In this document: positions 1 through 11,000 of the stretch, piece by piece
Layout: each line of letters starts with the position of its first letter
Position numbering within the stretch: the first letter of the stretch is position 1
Source of the DNA: Sodiomyces alkalinus F11
Lineage: Eukaryota; Ascomycota; Sordariomycetes; Glomerellales; Plectosphaerellaceae
DNA: 64,000 nucleotides
NCBI RefSeq assembly: GCF_003711515.1
Contig: NW_021167088.1
Location: 12,523-76,522 of the forward strand
Direction: 5' to 3'
Made by a program: the position numbers and the translations under genes
Notes under the pieces: model-generated
Told to the model about the DNA's origin: nothing
What the model saw: only the letters and a program-made list of their open reading frames with translations
Database searches by the model: none

Positions 1-758
1 AATCTCCTTTAGGTGGTAGTATAATATTAGCAGCTATCGTTTTAAAATTAAGTTTATATGGTATATTTAGATTAATATTACCTATATTACCTAAAGCAAT
101 ATTAGAGTTAACTTTTATAGTTTATACTATAAGTATTATTACTATATTATATGCAAGTTTTAGTACATTAAGAACTATAGACGTAAAAGAGTTAATTGCT
201 TATAGTTCTGTTTCTCATGCAGCTGTGTATCTAGCAGGTGCATTTAGTAATACTGTTCAAGGAATAGAGGGAAGTATACTTTTAGGATTAGGACACGGAT
301 TTGTTTCTAGTGGTCTATTTATATGCGCAGGAGGAATACTGTACGATAGATCTAGTACTAGAATAATATATCTTTATAGAGGTATAGCTTAAATTACGCT
401 ATTATTTTCTATATTATTCTTTATATTATTATTAGGAAATTATAGTGCTCCTTTAATATTTAATTTTATAGGAGAATTCATATCTTTATATAGAATATTT
501 AAAAAATTACCCATATTTGGTATACTTAGTGCTAGTTCTATGGTATTATCTGCTGCATTTATAATGTATATGTTTAATAGAATTTCATTTAGAGGATCGT
601 TTACTAAATTCTTTGAAAAAAAAATATTTAATACTTTAAAAAGAGAATTTATATTATTACTTATATTAGTGTTATTTATAGTTATTCTTAGTATATATTC
701 TTTATTAGTTTTAGATACTTTATATTATTCTGTTATAAATCTAATTTATAACTTTTAA
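1..758 (+). pseudogene. nad4: nad4 fragment (NADH dehydrogenase subunit 4), 3' part
   Basis: Frame 2 translates into the C-terminal half of respiratory complex I subunit 4. The PLGGSIILAAIVLKLSLYG helix, the ELIAYSSVSHAAVYLAG quinone-channel segment and the terminal TAA at 756-758 are all visible. The 5' part lies left of the window. One in-frame TAA at about 391 sits where a conserved glutamine (GMAQ) is expected, which is a CAA-to-TAA change. The last 72 codons remain open. It is a non-functional nuclear relic. Confidence 0.85.
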
Positions 759-847
759 TTTTAGGAATTATTAGTAATAATTACTGTTAAATAAAACAAA
801 TTATTTTTTAATATAAAAAGAAAATAAATCTTTATATATATATATAT

Positions 848-919
848 CAGATTAGGGCCGGGTTAGTTAGGCGCTCCTTTTGGGTAGGAGAGTAGCTGCG
901 TTTAAACCGCAGTAATCTA
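848..919 (+). tRNA. trnP: mitochondrial tRNA-Pro(UGG) relic
   Basis: A 72-nt cloverleaf can be folded by eye. The acceptor strands are CAGATTA and TAATCT plus one base, the D-arm is GCC/GGC, and the anticodon stem is CTCCT/AGGAG with loop TTTGGGT (anticodon TGG). The T-stem is CTGCG/CGCAG with loop TTTAAAC. The T-loop was probably TTCAAAC, and the final acceptor A is probably a mutated G, both explained by C-to-T or G-to-A decay. It lies between nad4 and atp8. Being inside the NUMT, it is presumably inactive. Confidence 0.7.
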
Positions 920-1023
920 AAAATTAATATTAAAATGAAATTTTTTAATCTATATACTTTCGTTTTATATAAAACAACTCAAAATTTAAAAATAGAAATT
1001 TAGACGAAAATAAAATTAGAAAA

Positions 1024-1188
1024 ATGCCATAATTAGTACCTTTTTATTATATAAATAAAGTAGTCTTTGCTTTTATAATAATTGTATTAGTTCATTATAT
1101 CTTCTCTAAATATATTTTACCTGGAATGGTTTACTTATTAGTTTCTCGTATATTTATAGTAGAAGATTTAGAAGATATATTTTACTAA
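1024..1188 (+). pseudogene. atp8: atp8 relic (ATP synthase F0 subunit 8)
   Basis: A 54-codon frame begins M-P-stop-L-V-P-F-Y, where fungal ATP8 begins MPQLVPF. Codon 3 has changed from CAA to TAA. The single membrane helix (VFAFIIIVLVHYIFSKYILP) and the basic or polar tail are kept. It lies directly upstream of the atp6 relic, as in mitochondrial genomes. The stop at codon 3 makes it a pseudogene. Confidence 0.85.
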
Positions 1189-1317
1189 ATAAATTTTTAT
1201 TATATAATTCAGACTAATTTAATTAGACGAAATTCTGTTATTTAAGGACCTATCTAATAATTAATAAATTAATTTTAGTAGTAAGAAAAAAAGAATTATA
1301 ATAACTTTATAGTAAAT

Positions 1318-2080
1318 AATGAAATATCTAGTCCTTTGACATAATTTGAAATAAGAGATTTATTTAGTATTGAATTGCCTATACTAAATAATTTATGTAT
1401 TTCTTTAACTAATATAGGATTATACTTAATAATAGGATTAATATTTATAGTTATAATAGGAATATTAGGTGTAAAATAATTTTAAATTAGTAGGGAATAG
1501 ATGATCTTTAGGTTAAGAAACTTTATATATAACTATTCATAGTATAGTAGTAAATCAAATTAACCCTAGAAGCGGTTAAGTGTATTTCCTATTTATTTAT
1601 ATATTATTTATTTTTATCCTAATAAATAATTTCATAGGTATAGTGCCTTATAGTTTTATATCTATAAGTTATTTTATTTTAACTTTTGCTCTTAGTTTTA
1701 CTATAGTATTAGGTATAACAATCTTAGGTTTCTAAAAATATAGGTTAAAATTCTTTTCTTTACTAGTACTAGCTGGTTACCTATTACCTTTATTACCTTT
1801 ATTAGTTTTAATTGAACTTATATCTTATTTAGCTCGTAATATATCTTTAGCTTTAAGATTAGCTGCTAGTATTCTATTAGGTTATATATTATTATATATC
1901 TTAGCAGGATTTACTTATAATATTATATCTTCTGGTATAATATTCTTCCTATTAGGGTTAATACCTTTATCTTTCATAGTAGCCTTTTTAGGTTTAGAAA
2001 TAGCTATAGCTTTCATACAAGCTCAAGTTTTTGTAGTTCTAAGTTCTTCTTATATAAAAGATGGATTAGACTTATATTAA
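1318..2080 (+). pseudogene. atp6: atp6 relic (ATP synthase F0 subunit a)
   Basis: The frame starting near 1318 gives the ATP6 N-terminus (SPL-x-x-FEIRDLFSIELP) and ends with a conserved tail (AGFTYNI, GLEIAIAFIQAQVFVVLSSSYIKD, then TAA at 2078-2080). Between them lie several in-frame stops, most at positions where glutamine or tryptophan is expected, consistent with C-to-T or G-to-A decay, and some frame drift in 1480-1740. It is non-functional. The exact original start is not clear. Confidence 0.85.
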
Positions 2081-2112
2081 AAAGAATAAAATTTAAATAA
2101 AGTAAAAAAAAA

Positions 2113-2749
2113 ATGATGATAATGATGATGAAAAAAATGAGATTTAATAAATTATTAATATTGCATAGTCAATTATGCAGGTTTTCCTTAATTCTTTTTT
2201 TAGGAATAGTTATATGTTTAGGATATTTATTTTATAATAGTATTAAATTTATTACTTTAGATAAAAGTTATATAAGTCACCCTAATATAATAGAAAATAA
2301 TACTAGCTTAGTTAATTTAAATGAAATTAAAGAAAAAGATTCTTTTAAAGATCTAAAAAAATCTTTCTTTTCTTTTATTACTTCTTCTAAGTATTATCCT
2401 TCTTTTACTAAGTAGTTCACCTTCTACTTTAAATATACCTCCAGTTAATAGATCTTTACCACCTTTAAATATACCTCTAATTAATAGATCTTTACCTCCT
2501 TTAAATGAACAATTAGATAGTATATTAGAATAATTAATATTATATAAAGTCTAATAGATAAAAGTTTCTAATATTATTTTAAATATAGAAAATGGTACTG
2601 AAAATTTTTACCCTTCAGAGTCTATAAGCGAATTTAAGACTAATTTAAAGGTTATTAAATATTTAGTAGAAAATCTTAGATCTTCGGCAGATAATCTTAT
2701 TACTTAATAACAGGCTATAGATCCAAACTATAGACTACCTGAATATTAA
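2113..2749 (+). pseudogene. unnamed mitochondrial ORF relic between atp6 and rns
   Basis: I do not recognise the family. The first frame (2113-2415, 100 codons) has one predicted membrane helix near residues 24-45 (FSLILFLGIVICLGYLFYNS) followed by a polar region. Coding character then continues in another frame from about 2414 to TAA at 2747. That part holds a 12-residue proline-containing repeat (LNIPPVNRSLPP) and a polar, charged tail, interrupted by TAA/TAG at likely glutamine codons. One frameshift near 2410 plus point stops would explain the break. It was probably a roughly 210-residue free-standing mitochondrial ORF. Confidence 0.45.
2427..2507 (+). repeat. 36-bp tandem repeat, two copies plus a partial one
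   Basis: Units at 2427-2462 and 2463-2498 both read CTTTAAATATACCTC followed by AATAGATCTTTACC, and a third begins at 2499. The unit is 12 codons, so it encodes a repeated peptide inside the mitochondrial ORF relic. Confidence 0.8.
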
Positions 2750-3140
2750 TTAGATTACAATAGCTTTATATATTCTGTATTTTTTAAAAAAAATTATATA
2801 AAATAAAATATTAACATATTAAATTGTAATAGATGATTGATTAGGTGTATGATTCTAATAAAATAGATAAATTATAAACAAAATATTTTCTATTTGGAAA
2901 AGTTATAAAACAAGAAATATATATATACTATTAAATATAAAAGTAAGGAATTTTGTTAGAAAATAAAAATAAATATGGGTAGTTTTTATATAAAACATAT
3001 TATAATTGCGAACTAAGAAATTCTATATAGTAAATTTATTTAGTTATATGATTAGATTAATATTTCCTAATATAGCTTATATTTTTACCCTAATGCTAAT
3101 ATTTTAGAATTATTAGTGATGTGTTTAATGCATCAAAAAA

Positions 3141-3808
3141 AAATGTAATAAATAGATGAGTTTGGTGATGGCTCTGAATGAACGCTGTTTAAGTGCTTGA
3201 TATATGCTAATCGAACGATTAATTTAATTTGAATTTTTTTTATTAATAAGTGGTATATAGGTGAGTATATGATATTTTATAGCTAACCTTAAAGTGAGGG
3301 CTAAGATCCCTTATATAAGAAAGGATTTATTAAATCCGCTTTAAGAAGAAAATAAATATTTTCGAAATAGGTAGTAGTTAGGGTGATGGCCTAACTAGCT
3401 CAAAATTTTCGTAGTCGTAACTGAAAGGTTGATCGACCACATTAGGTCTGAAAAAAGCCCAATGCAAAGTAACGTACAGCAGTGAGGAATCTTGGTCAAT
3501 GGCCTAACGGCTGAACTGGCAACTTGAGTAAATGAGAAGTTTGAAAATATAAATATGAGTAAATTTTAATTGATTATTCGAGTAAAATTTTAAGTATATA
3601 TAGATAATGACAATATATATATAAAGGTCTTGACCAATTACGTGCTAGTAGTCGCGGTAATACGTATGAGACTAGTCTTATTTATTTTAAATAGATTTAA
3701 AGGGTACCTAGACGGTTAAAATATCCTAAAAAAGGTAATATTTGACTAGAGTTTTATGTAAGGAGACAGTACTTAGAGTGGAGAGATAATATTCTGTGAT
3801 ACCAGGTA
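3141..3808 (+). rRNA. rns: 5' half of mitochondrial small-subunit rRNA (relic)
   Basis: Universal 16S-type landmarks are visible. GAGTTTGGTGATGGCTCTGA at 3158 is the 5' domain. CAATGGCCTAACGGCTGAACTGGCAA lies near 3500. AGTCGCGGTAATACG near 3650 is the 530 loop. GTTTAAAGGGTACCTAGACGG near 3700 and ACAGTACTTAGAGTGGAGAGATAATATTCTGTGAT complete the match to about 3800. The 3' half is missing because the NUMT ends here. Several expected C bases are T. Confidence 0.82.
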
Positions 3809-4336
3809 CCTTAGGTACTTGGCACCTCGAGCGTCGCCCAGCATCGTCTCACCTAAGGTAGGTACTGAGTACTCCGAAGGCAGTGCTCGTATAGTACCTA
3901 CGGATAGCTCATCGGAGGTTGCTTCATTATTACCTATCCGTAGACTGACTCGGGGGTCATTCGCAGTATAGGTGTACTTGCGCGATATGCTTTAAATTGG
4001 TTCAGTGTGCCCACTCAGTTCCATACGTACAATTCCGCCATGCTCTGAGCCTCTGGCCGTCGACTCGAAAACCGCCCCTATTTCTTTTCCCCCCCTTCCC
4101 CATGCCAACTGACCAAGATATATCTCCACACGACTCTAAAATATGAAACTATTCCACTGTTGTCCACTGATTAAATTCCAGAACTACCCCATACTGCGAG
4201 ACTTCTCTCCAGTCAAGTTCGACTCAGCATGAAACGCGTGGATCGGATGGCATGGGCAGTAGAATGAACCAGGCCGGGTCTGGACATTGACAGATCATGT
4301 ATACGTCGCCTCTCCCGAATGGTTCTCCTTCCTTCC
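3809..4336. other. Nuclear flank of the NUMT, no gene seen
   Basis: Base composition changes abruptly from mitochondrial AT-rich to mixed nuclear sequence at the junction. The first nuclear bases contain the palindromic word AGGTACCTTAGGTAC, with a related CACCTAAGGTAGGTAC near 3850. The rest is probably 3' flank of the minus-strand dioxygenase gene. Confidence 0.6.
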
Positions 4337-5365
4337 CTAAGCGGCGGCGGCAGGCGGTTCGGCAGCGAGGGGAGGAGTAAGCGCCGCTTGCTGCAGCCGC
4401 TGTTTCTCTTCCTCCCTCATCTTTTGCTGGATCCTGATCCGTTCCGGTACTCTCATCTCCCTTGGTCGCGTGATCTTCCAACCGGGCAGCGATTCCTTCC
4501 CCAAGGCGCGGAGCGTTACGCGCTCGACGAGACTATAGTCGCCGTCCGGCCGGTCGAAGCACTGGGGTTCGCGGAAGAACACGGGAGGGTTGGTGATGAT
4601 GCGGAGCTGGCGCAAGGGATTCCGCGACGCCGAGTGCAGCATGAGCGGGTGGAGCAGGAAGACGTCGCCCACCTTGCCGTGGGCCTCGACGAAGTTCTCG
4701 CAGCTCCTGGCCGTGGTGTTGAACCAGTCCAGGGTCTTCTCCGCCTCGAAATCCGGGTGTCCCCGGGGTATCATCCGGGGGGACACGCCTTCCGGGTGGT
4801 CGTACAGGTAGCGTGCGACTTTGGGGATTCCCTCCGGGCAGATCATCGTTCCGCCGCCGCCCGGGCTAATGTCCGAGAAGATAGGGATGACCAGCAAGGC
4901 TTGCTCGGGAGAGTCGAGGTAGTGGACGAAGAAGTCTCCGTCGACGTGCCAGTTGTCAAGTTCGTGGGGGTGTGTCTCCTTGCCCTCGTACTCGTCACTG
5001 CCGAGATTAACAATGAGGGAGTCGCGCCACTCACGGGAGTCGTGCAGTTGACGGCCCGCGCACAGCTCGTTAATGGCCGACCACGCCTTTGGGGAGAAAA
5101 CGGAGGCGTCGAAAGTGCGATGGCAGGGCATGTTGGTCCGCTGTGCCCAGGTGGACTTGTCGTTGGGGTCCATTCCTAGCCGCGTCCACACATCCTGATT
5201 GACCCAGTCGGCCTGTTCTTTGGTGAAGCAATCTGTCAGACGAAGCCAGCCATGTGCGACGAAGTGCTCCTTTTCTTCCTCGGTAAGAGGCCTCGGGGCT
5301 AGCCGTGCCTCGTTAGAGGTTAGGGGTTCGACCCATTCACTCTCCTCCAAGGGAGCAGCATACAT
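4337..5365 (-). CDS. Phytanoyl-CoA dioxygenase (PhyH)-like Fe(II)/2-oxoglutarate oxygenase
   Basis: This 342-aa intronless protein probably hydroxylates a small-molecule substrate using Fe(II) and 2-oxoglutarate. The facial-triad candidates are WHVDGDFF (HxD) near residue 165 and a distal His in FLLHPLMLHSASRN, with an Arg in LRIITNPP that would hold 2-oxoglutarate. The length and the late position of the second His fit the PhyH family. The tail is charged, then Ala/Pro-rich (AALTPPLAAEPPAAAA). The start is the MYAAPLEE methionine. The frame is open for 26 codons further upstream, but the upstream end there is TTG, not ATG. The substrate cannot be told. Fungal PhyH-like proteins occur both in peroxisomal metabolism and in secondary metabolism; no peroxisomal signal is obvious at the C-terminus. 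Confidence 0.82.
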   Translation of the reverse strand: MYAAPLEESEWVEPLTSNEARLAPRPLTEEEKEHFVAHGWLRLTDCFTKEQADWVNQDVWTRLGMDPNDKSTWAQRTNMPCHRTFDASVFSPKAWSAINELCAGRQLHDSREWRDSLIVNLGSDEYEGKETHPHELDNWHVDGDFFVHYLDSPEQALLVIPIFSDISPGGGGTMICPEGIPKVARYLYDHPEGVSPRMIPRGHPDFEAEKTLDWFNTTARSCENFVEAHGKVGDVFLLHPLMLHSASRNPLRQLRIITNPPVFFREPQCFDRPDGDYSLVERVTLRALGKESLPGWKITRPREMRVPERIRIQQKMREEEKQRLQQAALTPPLAAEPPAAAA

Positions 5366-6340
5366 CTTGATGTATTCGATATGTACGGAGAAGAGTCGTC
5401 GAGTCCCTGATGTTTCGGAGCGTTTTAAAGGGAATGCGAACAACCGGAGAGTCCGGATGAAAGAAGAAAAGAAAGAAAAGCAAATCGGACGTCCCCGAGG
5501 TTGATGTAAAGCGAAGTAACAGGGGAAAGGGAGGGTAGTTCAATATCCTACAATGCAGTGCTAGACTTGAAGAAGAACTGGGTGACAACTCCTTTGCCCC
5601 CTGCAATGCTCGCTTGTCAACAAGGTCATGAGACGCAGGTCGCGTAATACTAATGCACATCTTGAGGTGGGGAACCCGGAAGGTCATCTCGCAATGGTCG
5701 GGCACCTGTCCTGGCCGTTGTACGTGTACGACACGGCGAGACGGCTTCTCGAGGCCCCCATTCGTGTAAGAAGACTGCATTCGGCGGGGAAGAAGCGGGG
5801 GGTGGCGGGGAAAACATGGAGAGGCCATTACCCATGATATGGACTAAAAGAACAGTTTGTGTCAGTGTTACCGGATAAATTCGAGCCCCAGCGGCGCTTC
5901 CTGATTACACGTCATGTTCACCCTTGCTCGGGTGCTTCTTGGTCTCCGAGAGTAGGAGATTTGCCAGGGACATAGTAGGTAGTGGAGAAAGCTTCTCATG
6001 GTCAACCTCGGGAAAGTGGGCGTCCTTTTCTGTGATATATCCTGCTTAAAGAGGGGATAGGTAAGACGGAGACAAGGGCATTCGGCTTCCTCGTGGGGGT
6101 TTCCCCAACAGTTGGAACTCGTTAATGCTTGACCGAGAGTTTCGCCGAAAGTGCTCGGTAAGTCGGTGGGGGTGTGGTACGTACCTAAGATAAGCAACTT
6201 AGGTATCTAAGGTACCTTACCTTAGGTAAGGTAGGTATCTTTACCTGGTACTTGGTAAGTACGACGCGACGTCCTCTATTCACCCAGACTGTCCTACGGA
6301 ATTCCATCCAACCGTTCCTCATACAAACAATACTGTCAAT
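5366..6340. other. Intergenic region between divergent genes
   Basis: This is the shared upstream region of the dioxygenase gene (minus) and the SWC5 gene (plus). Open frames here are short and show no family resemblance. A dense cluster of TACCTTAGGTAAGGTAGGTA-like words lies at 6178-6256, about 100 bases upstream of the SWC5 start codon. Confidence 0.6.
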
Positions 6341-7503
6341 ATGCCACCAGACGCGCAAATAGTAGACGACGAGGAGGCCGAGGAGTACGAGTCTTCTCAA
6401 GACTCCGACTTTAACCCCGAAGCCAACGACGCGACCAACCGCCCCTCAGACCAGGCCTCCTCCGATTCCGACTCCGACTCGAGCGACGACCAAGCCTCGT
6501 CTTCTCGCAATAAGAGAAAGCGCCCGTCAAAAGTTGGCCCAACTGAAGACGCCGGTTTCGAGAATTCTGGCGACGAAGCCATCATCAGCAAGGCGAAAAG
6601 AAAGAAGAGGAAGAAGAACAAGAGCAGCACACAAGATGACAATGGATTGCAAGTTGGGGAAGACGACGATGAGGGTGGCGAAGGGGGGTTGATAAAGACA
6701 AGAAGCATGAGAGCACAAGGGTGAGTCATTCTGTTAACTCGACGATAGAAACCATGCGGACCTCCTGACAAAACAGTAGGAAGGAAGAGAGGAAAGCCGC
6801 GGCCATCACCGGCCCCGTCACCATCGACGTAGACTCGCTCTGGGCGCAGATGATCGCTGGCGCAACTCCAGCCATACAACCACCAGCGACATCATCAACA
6901 GGAGCAGCAGCACCGACCTCGCAAGACGGGGAGACGATGGACGTAGGCGCAGCCGCACCACAAGCCGCCGCCCTTCCCCGTCCCACCCCCCTCGAGAACG
7001 ACGGCGACCCCCCATCCATGATCCGAATCAAGCGAACCTACAACTTCGCAGGCAAAGTGCACACCGAAGTCAAGCTCGTCCCGCGGGACTCGGCCGAAGC
7101 CAAGCTCTACCTCGCCTCCCAAAAGGACGCCGCCGCCGAGACCGCAGAAGACGACGACACGGCCGCCCCTCCGCAACGCACCCTGAAAAAGGCATTCCGC
7201 TCCGCCTTCGAACCCGTCCTGGAACAGACCGCCGCCGCTTCTTCCGCCCGCTCCGACCTCAACTTGGGCGTCAGCGAGCGCATGAAGGCCCGCGAGGACG
7301 CCGTGCGCGCCAAGAAGCTCAACACCGTGGAGAAGAGCCGCATGGACTGGGCCGGCTATGTGGACCGCGAGGGGCTCAAGGACGAACTCGAGCTCGCGGG
7401 AAGGTCCAAGGGGTCGTATGCCGAGCGGCAAGATTTCCTTTCGCGGAGCGAGGCGAGGCGTGAGGAGGGGGCTTGGAAGGCGAGGGTGGCCGGAAAGATC
7501 TGA
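6341..7503 (+). CDS. SWC5: SWR1-complex protein 5 (BCNT/CFDP1 family)
   Basis: Exon 1 is 6341-6720 and exon 2 is 6780-7503, separated by a 59-bp intron with donor GTGAGT. The product is 367 aa. SWC5 is a subunit of the SWR1 remodeller, which exchanges H2A for H2A.Z in nucleosomes. The N-terminal 120 residues are acidic with lysine-rich runs (DSDSDSSDD, KAKRKKRKKNK), as expected for a histone-binding region. The conserved BCNT-C domain is at the end: LNTVEKSRMDWAGYVDREG followed by ELAGRSKGSYAERQDFLSRSE. The acceptor is the tandem CAG-TAG, so transcripts with one extra Arg codon would also be in frame. The dense palindromic words upstream may be promoter elements, but that is inference. Confidence 0.88.
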
Positions 7504-8079
7504 GGAGAGGCGAAACTGCCATGCTGGTGCTGGTGCTTCCCTGGGCTTGTTGTATTATTATGCATGCACCGGCTAATGGTTCTGCGACGTTGATATGACT
7601 GACTCTTTGGTTTATGGATAGGATGGAAAGGAATGATACCCATACCCCCCCAAATAATTATCCCACTTCAGACGATGGAATGATGAATCCAATAGCCCGT
7701 AAAAGCGTCGCAACACAGCAATATAGGGCCACATGAGACAGATGTATTGGATACTACCTTACGCCCAACGACGTCGGCTCAGAGACTTCGTTCCTAGTAG
7801 AGTGAGTCCTCAGGTTTCTTACAGGAAGCTAAAAGGATGATAATCCAACAGACTGCCCGGGAATGCAAAGGAGAAGCTTCACATCTGCACAAGCAATGGA
7901 AATGCCATTCGGCGAAAAATCCTCGTCCCTAAGCTAACCCGACCATCCTTCGTCTAAATCCAGTGACACCTTCTGCCAATCAATGTGTGTTCGCGAACCC
8001 GTCGTATACGCTGCCCAAACAGGAGGAATATTATGCCCTTAGTGATACAAAAGCCTCGCCTCTATACCTGAGCATGGTT
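7504..8079. other. Convergent 3' flanks, no gene seen
   Basis: This lies between the ends of the SWC5 gene (plus) and the YTA7-like gene (minus). It probably holds both polyadenylation regions. No RNA gene or conserved frame was recognised. Confidence 0.6.
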
Positions 8080-11000
8080 CTACTGGCTCTGCTGCAGAAG
8101 ACACTGGATGTGTTCTATATCGGAGATGGTCTCGTTGAATACCTTCTTCACAGACCCAAGCACCTTCATTCGGTTCCACTCTCCCCGCGTCCTCCAGATC
8201 TCGTCCATCAGCTCTCGGTTGATCTGTTCGAGTTGTTCAATCGTGCATCCCGATGTGCGCTCTGTCAGGTCATCGAGGAAATTCTCAACCTGACCCTCGT
8301 GGATAACTGGCTGGGGTTGCGACGGTGAAGATCCCGAGTTGCCCGAGTTTCTGACGTGCTCATTGCTCGGTGAGTCGTGGAGGCTGCTGGATGGACGCTG
8401 GGACGGATAAGATCCCACCCCCACATCTCCCGGGTGAACAAAACCTCGCGCAATGCCGTCGGCTTGGGAATGCGCCCATGAGTCGTCACCACCGTGATTC
8501 GACTGGGCGCCGGGGAGTTCCTGCGTGTCGAGGAGCTGCGAATGATCGTTCTGCGTGTTCTGGTCCGCGGGATAGCCGTTGGTCATCTGCGTGCTCCACT
8601 TGCTCGAGGATCGGTCCGATGGGTCAGACGTCTTGGTCGTCGACGCATCGTTCGCGAGAGCGGAAGGCGACACTCCCGGTGGGACAGTCGTGACGGCGGA
8701 TTTCTGGGACAGCTGTGTCACGCCAGCGGCTGTGGCTGTGGCTGTGCCCATTGATTGATCTCCAGAGGCAAGCCCCGCCACGGGTCCCTCGGCCGGTGGC
8801 CTCATTAGGGTGTGTTCGGCAACCGGCTGCGTATCGTCGTCGACACCACTCATGTGCACGTCGCTCTGTATCAGCGGCTTAGAGATCCCATTGCTCAGTG
8901 CACGTGAGCCCAAGCGCCCACCAATACCATTAGATGGGGGGCTCATAGGCTGGAAGCGCGTGCTAGTATGACGGGATCCGGGGATCGGCTCGCCCAAGGT
9001 AACTGGACCCTGAGAGTCGCTGTCGTTAGCAGCGGCCGTGTCAGACTGGACGAGGTTGACGATGGACTGCATCGCCCTGCGTTTGCGCTCCTTCTCCGCC
9101 GCCGCCTTCGCACGCTGCAACTGCCTGGACCGAAGGCCTTCCCAGTCGATGTTGCTGTTGGCTTGAATCGCCGCGACATCCACCTCGACGTTGCTGACAA
9201 GCTCATTAGCCTTAAGGGTCCTCTCCTTGTCGCCAATCTTTTTGGCATCCTTCGCGAGAGTTTTGATGTCGTAAAGAAAATCTTCAGGCCGCGCGTAAAA
9301 CCCGTTAGAGAGTCGCTCCTCGATGGTGGTGGTCTCGAGGTTGTGGAACGTCTTGCCCGTCGCTGTTTCCCGCAGGACATCGTTCCCATATTTGTCCTTG
9401 ACGATCTCGAATGGGCGCTCTTCGGCTCCGGGAACGTCCGGGCGGATGTAGTTGGGGTCGGATTCGAGGAAGAGGTACTCCAGCTGGTGAGCTGGGATGA
9501 CTGGTTGCCTGAACTTCTTATACTTCCTGTTGATCTGGTCCATGATCGGCTGAAGTTGTACTTTCAGGATGTTGAGAAGCTGACGATCTCTCTTCTGCGT
9601 GGCCTTTTCTTCCTCTTTCGAAGGGGCTTTCGGCGGCGGGGGAGGAGCAAGTGGCAGCTTCTCAAGCACTCGTTTCTTCCTGTGAGCCGGGTCTGGGAAG
9701 TCGGTTGGGCTCTTGCGGATGTACTCCAATATAGACTTGAAGTACTCGCGGCGATTCTCCTGTTCAGACAGTCAGTCTTCGACTCAAGTAAAGAAGCACG
9801 GGGGGAGAAACGAGTCGGAACGTACAGCTTTCGGCCGAGCAATCTCCAGTCTATTCTTCATGGAATAGGCGAATATCTCCTTCCATAGCATAGGATCAAT
9901 ACCCTCCCCATTTTCGTACTCGGCCGTGGCAAGTACCAAGATGGGATCTGTGGGAGGTATGGACTTCAGCAACGCTTTGAATGTTACGTAGCCAACAGTA
10001 TCTCTTAGCGTAGTGAACCACGAGTCGATATTTGGGATATAGATGACGCTGGGCTTGTGCCTCTTGACTTCGGTGAAAAGGCTGACAATCACTTGCTCAA
10101 CGGGCTGCCAGCTTGTCAGTATCAACCGGGGTCTCATCAGAGGCGAATAAATCCGTGCCAACTTACACGTCCATCAGCGAGTAGGGTGGGCAGACCAAAA
10201 TTCTGGACCTGGACTCCTTCAAAGTAGTGCAGCAAAGCAGACGACAAGTACGCTTGGCCCATGCCGACAAGCCCAGTAATGAGAAATCTGGGTCTGAAAA
10301 TGCGAGATCGCTCAAACTCTTGATGCATCTGTTCGCGCCCAAAGCCATGGTCATCGTCGTCGAACTGTTCGAACATAGCTTCCTCCAGAGCCGTCAGCTT
10401 CTTCTTGCGAGGGAGAAGCTCGTCGAGGATTTCCTTGACCGTGTTGAACTGATCACGCAGAAGAGGTTCAACCGACTTGGGGAGGGGCGCAGCTCCGGAC
10501 CCCGCCGACCTCTCCGAGGACGGGATCATTTTCTTGATTGACATCATGAAATCTGCGGCGTGGACGTTGATCTTTGCAGGGTCGACAACAAGCTTATCCG
10601 TCGCACTGTAGATCTGGGGATACGTTCTCTGAATGGAGTTGAGAGCCGCCTCGGTACAGAGTGCCCGAAGGTCGGCGCCGCCATATCCTTTTGTGTTCTC
10701 GGCTAAAGAATGCTTGAAGCTGTCGGAGAGACCCCAGTCCTTTGTGTGTATGTCGATGATGGAACGGCGACCTTCCAAGTCTGGCAGAGGGAAGTAGAAC
10801 TCCCGGTCGAAGCGACCGGGGCGCCGGAGCGCAGGGTCAATATTATCCGGCCGGTTGGTCGCGCCAATGACGATGACTTGGCCACGGCCATCCATACCAT
10901 CCATCAATGCCAAAAGGGTCGATACGATGGACGCATGGATCTGCTCTTGTTTACTCGAGCGCACCGGAGCGAGACCATCAATCTCATCGAAGAAAATGAT

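Larger units (their letters stand above)
1..3808 (+). other. NUMT: decayed nuclear copy of mitochondrial DNA
   Basis: The segment is very AT-rich and carries, in one orientation, recognisable pieces of nad4, a tRNA, atp8, atp6, an ORF and the small-subunit rRNA. This nad4-atp8-atp6-rns order is typical of Sordariomycete mitochondrial genomes. It is not a functional mitochondrial contig: conserved glutamine codons are now TAA (nad4 about 390, atp8 codon 3, several in atp6), the rRNA stops half-way, and ordinary nuclear sequence follows from about 3809. The left end lies outside the window. The changes are mostly C-to-T or G-to-A at CpA/TpG, as in RIP. An assembly chimera is possible but would not explain the in-frame stops. 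Confidence 0.88.

Noticed and set aside
4319..5179. 286-codon plus-strand open frame
   Set aside because: It is antisense to the dioxygenase gene, whose minus-strand product has clear family motifs.
5337..5828. Minus-strand frame upstream of the dioxygenase
   Set aside because: Out of frame with the dioxygenase, no motif; most likely 5' leader.
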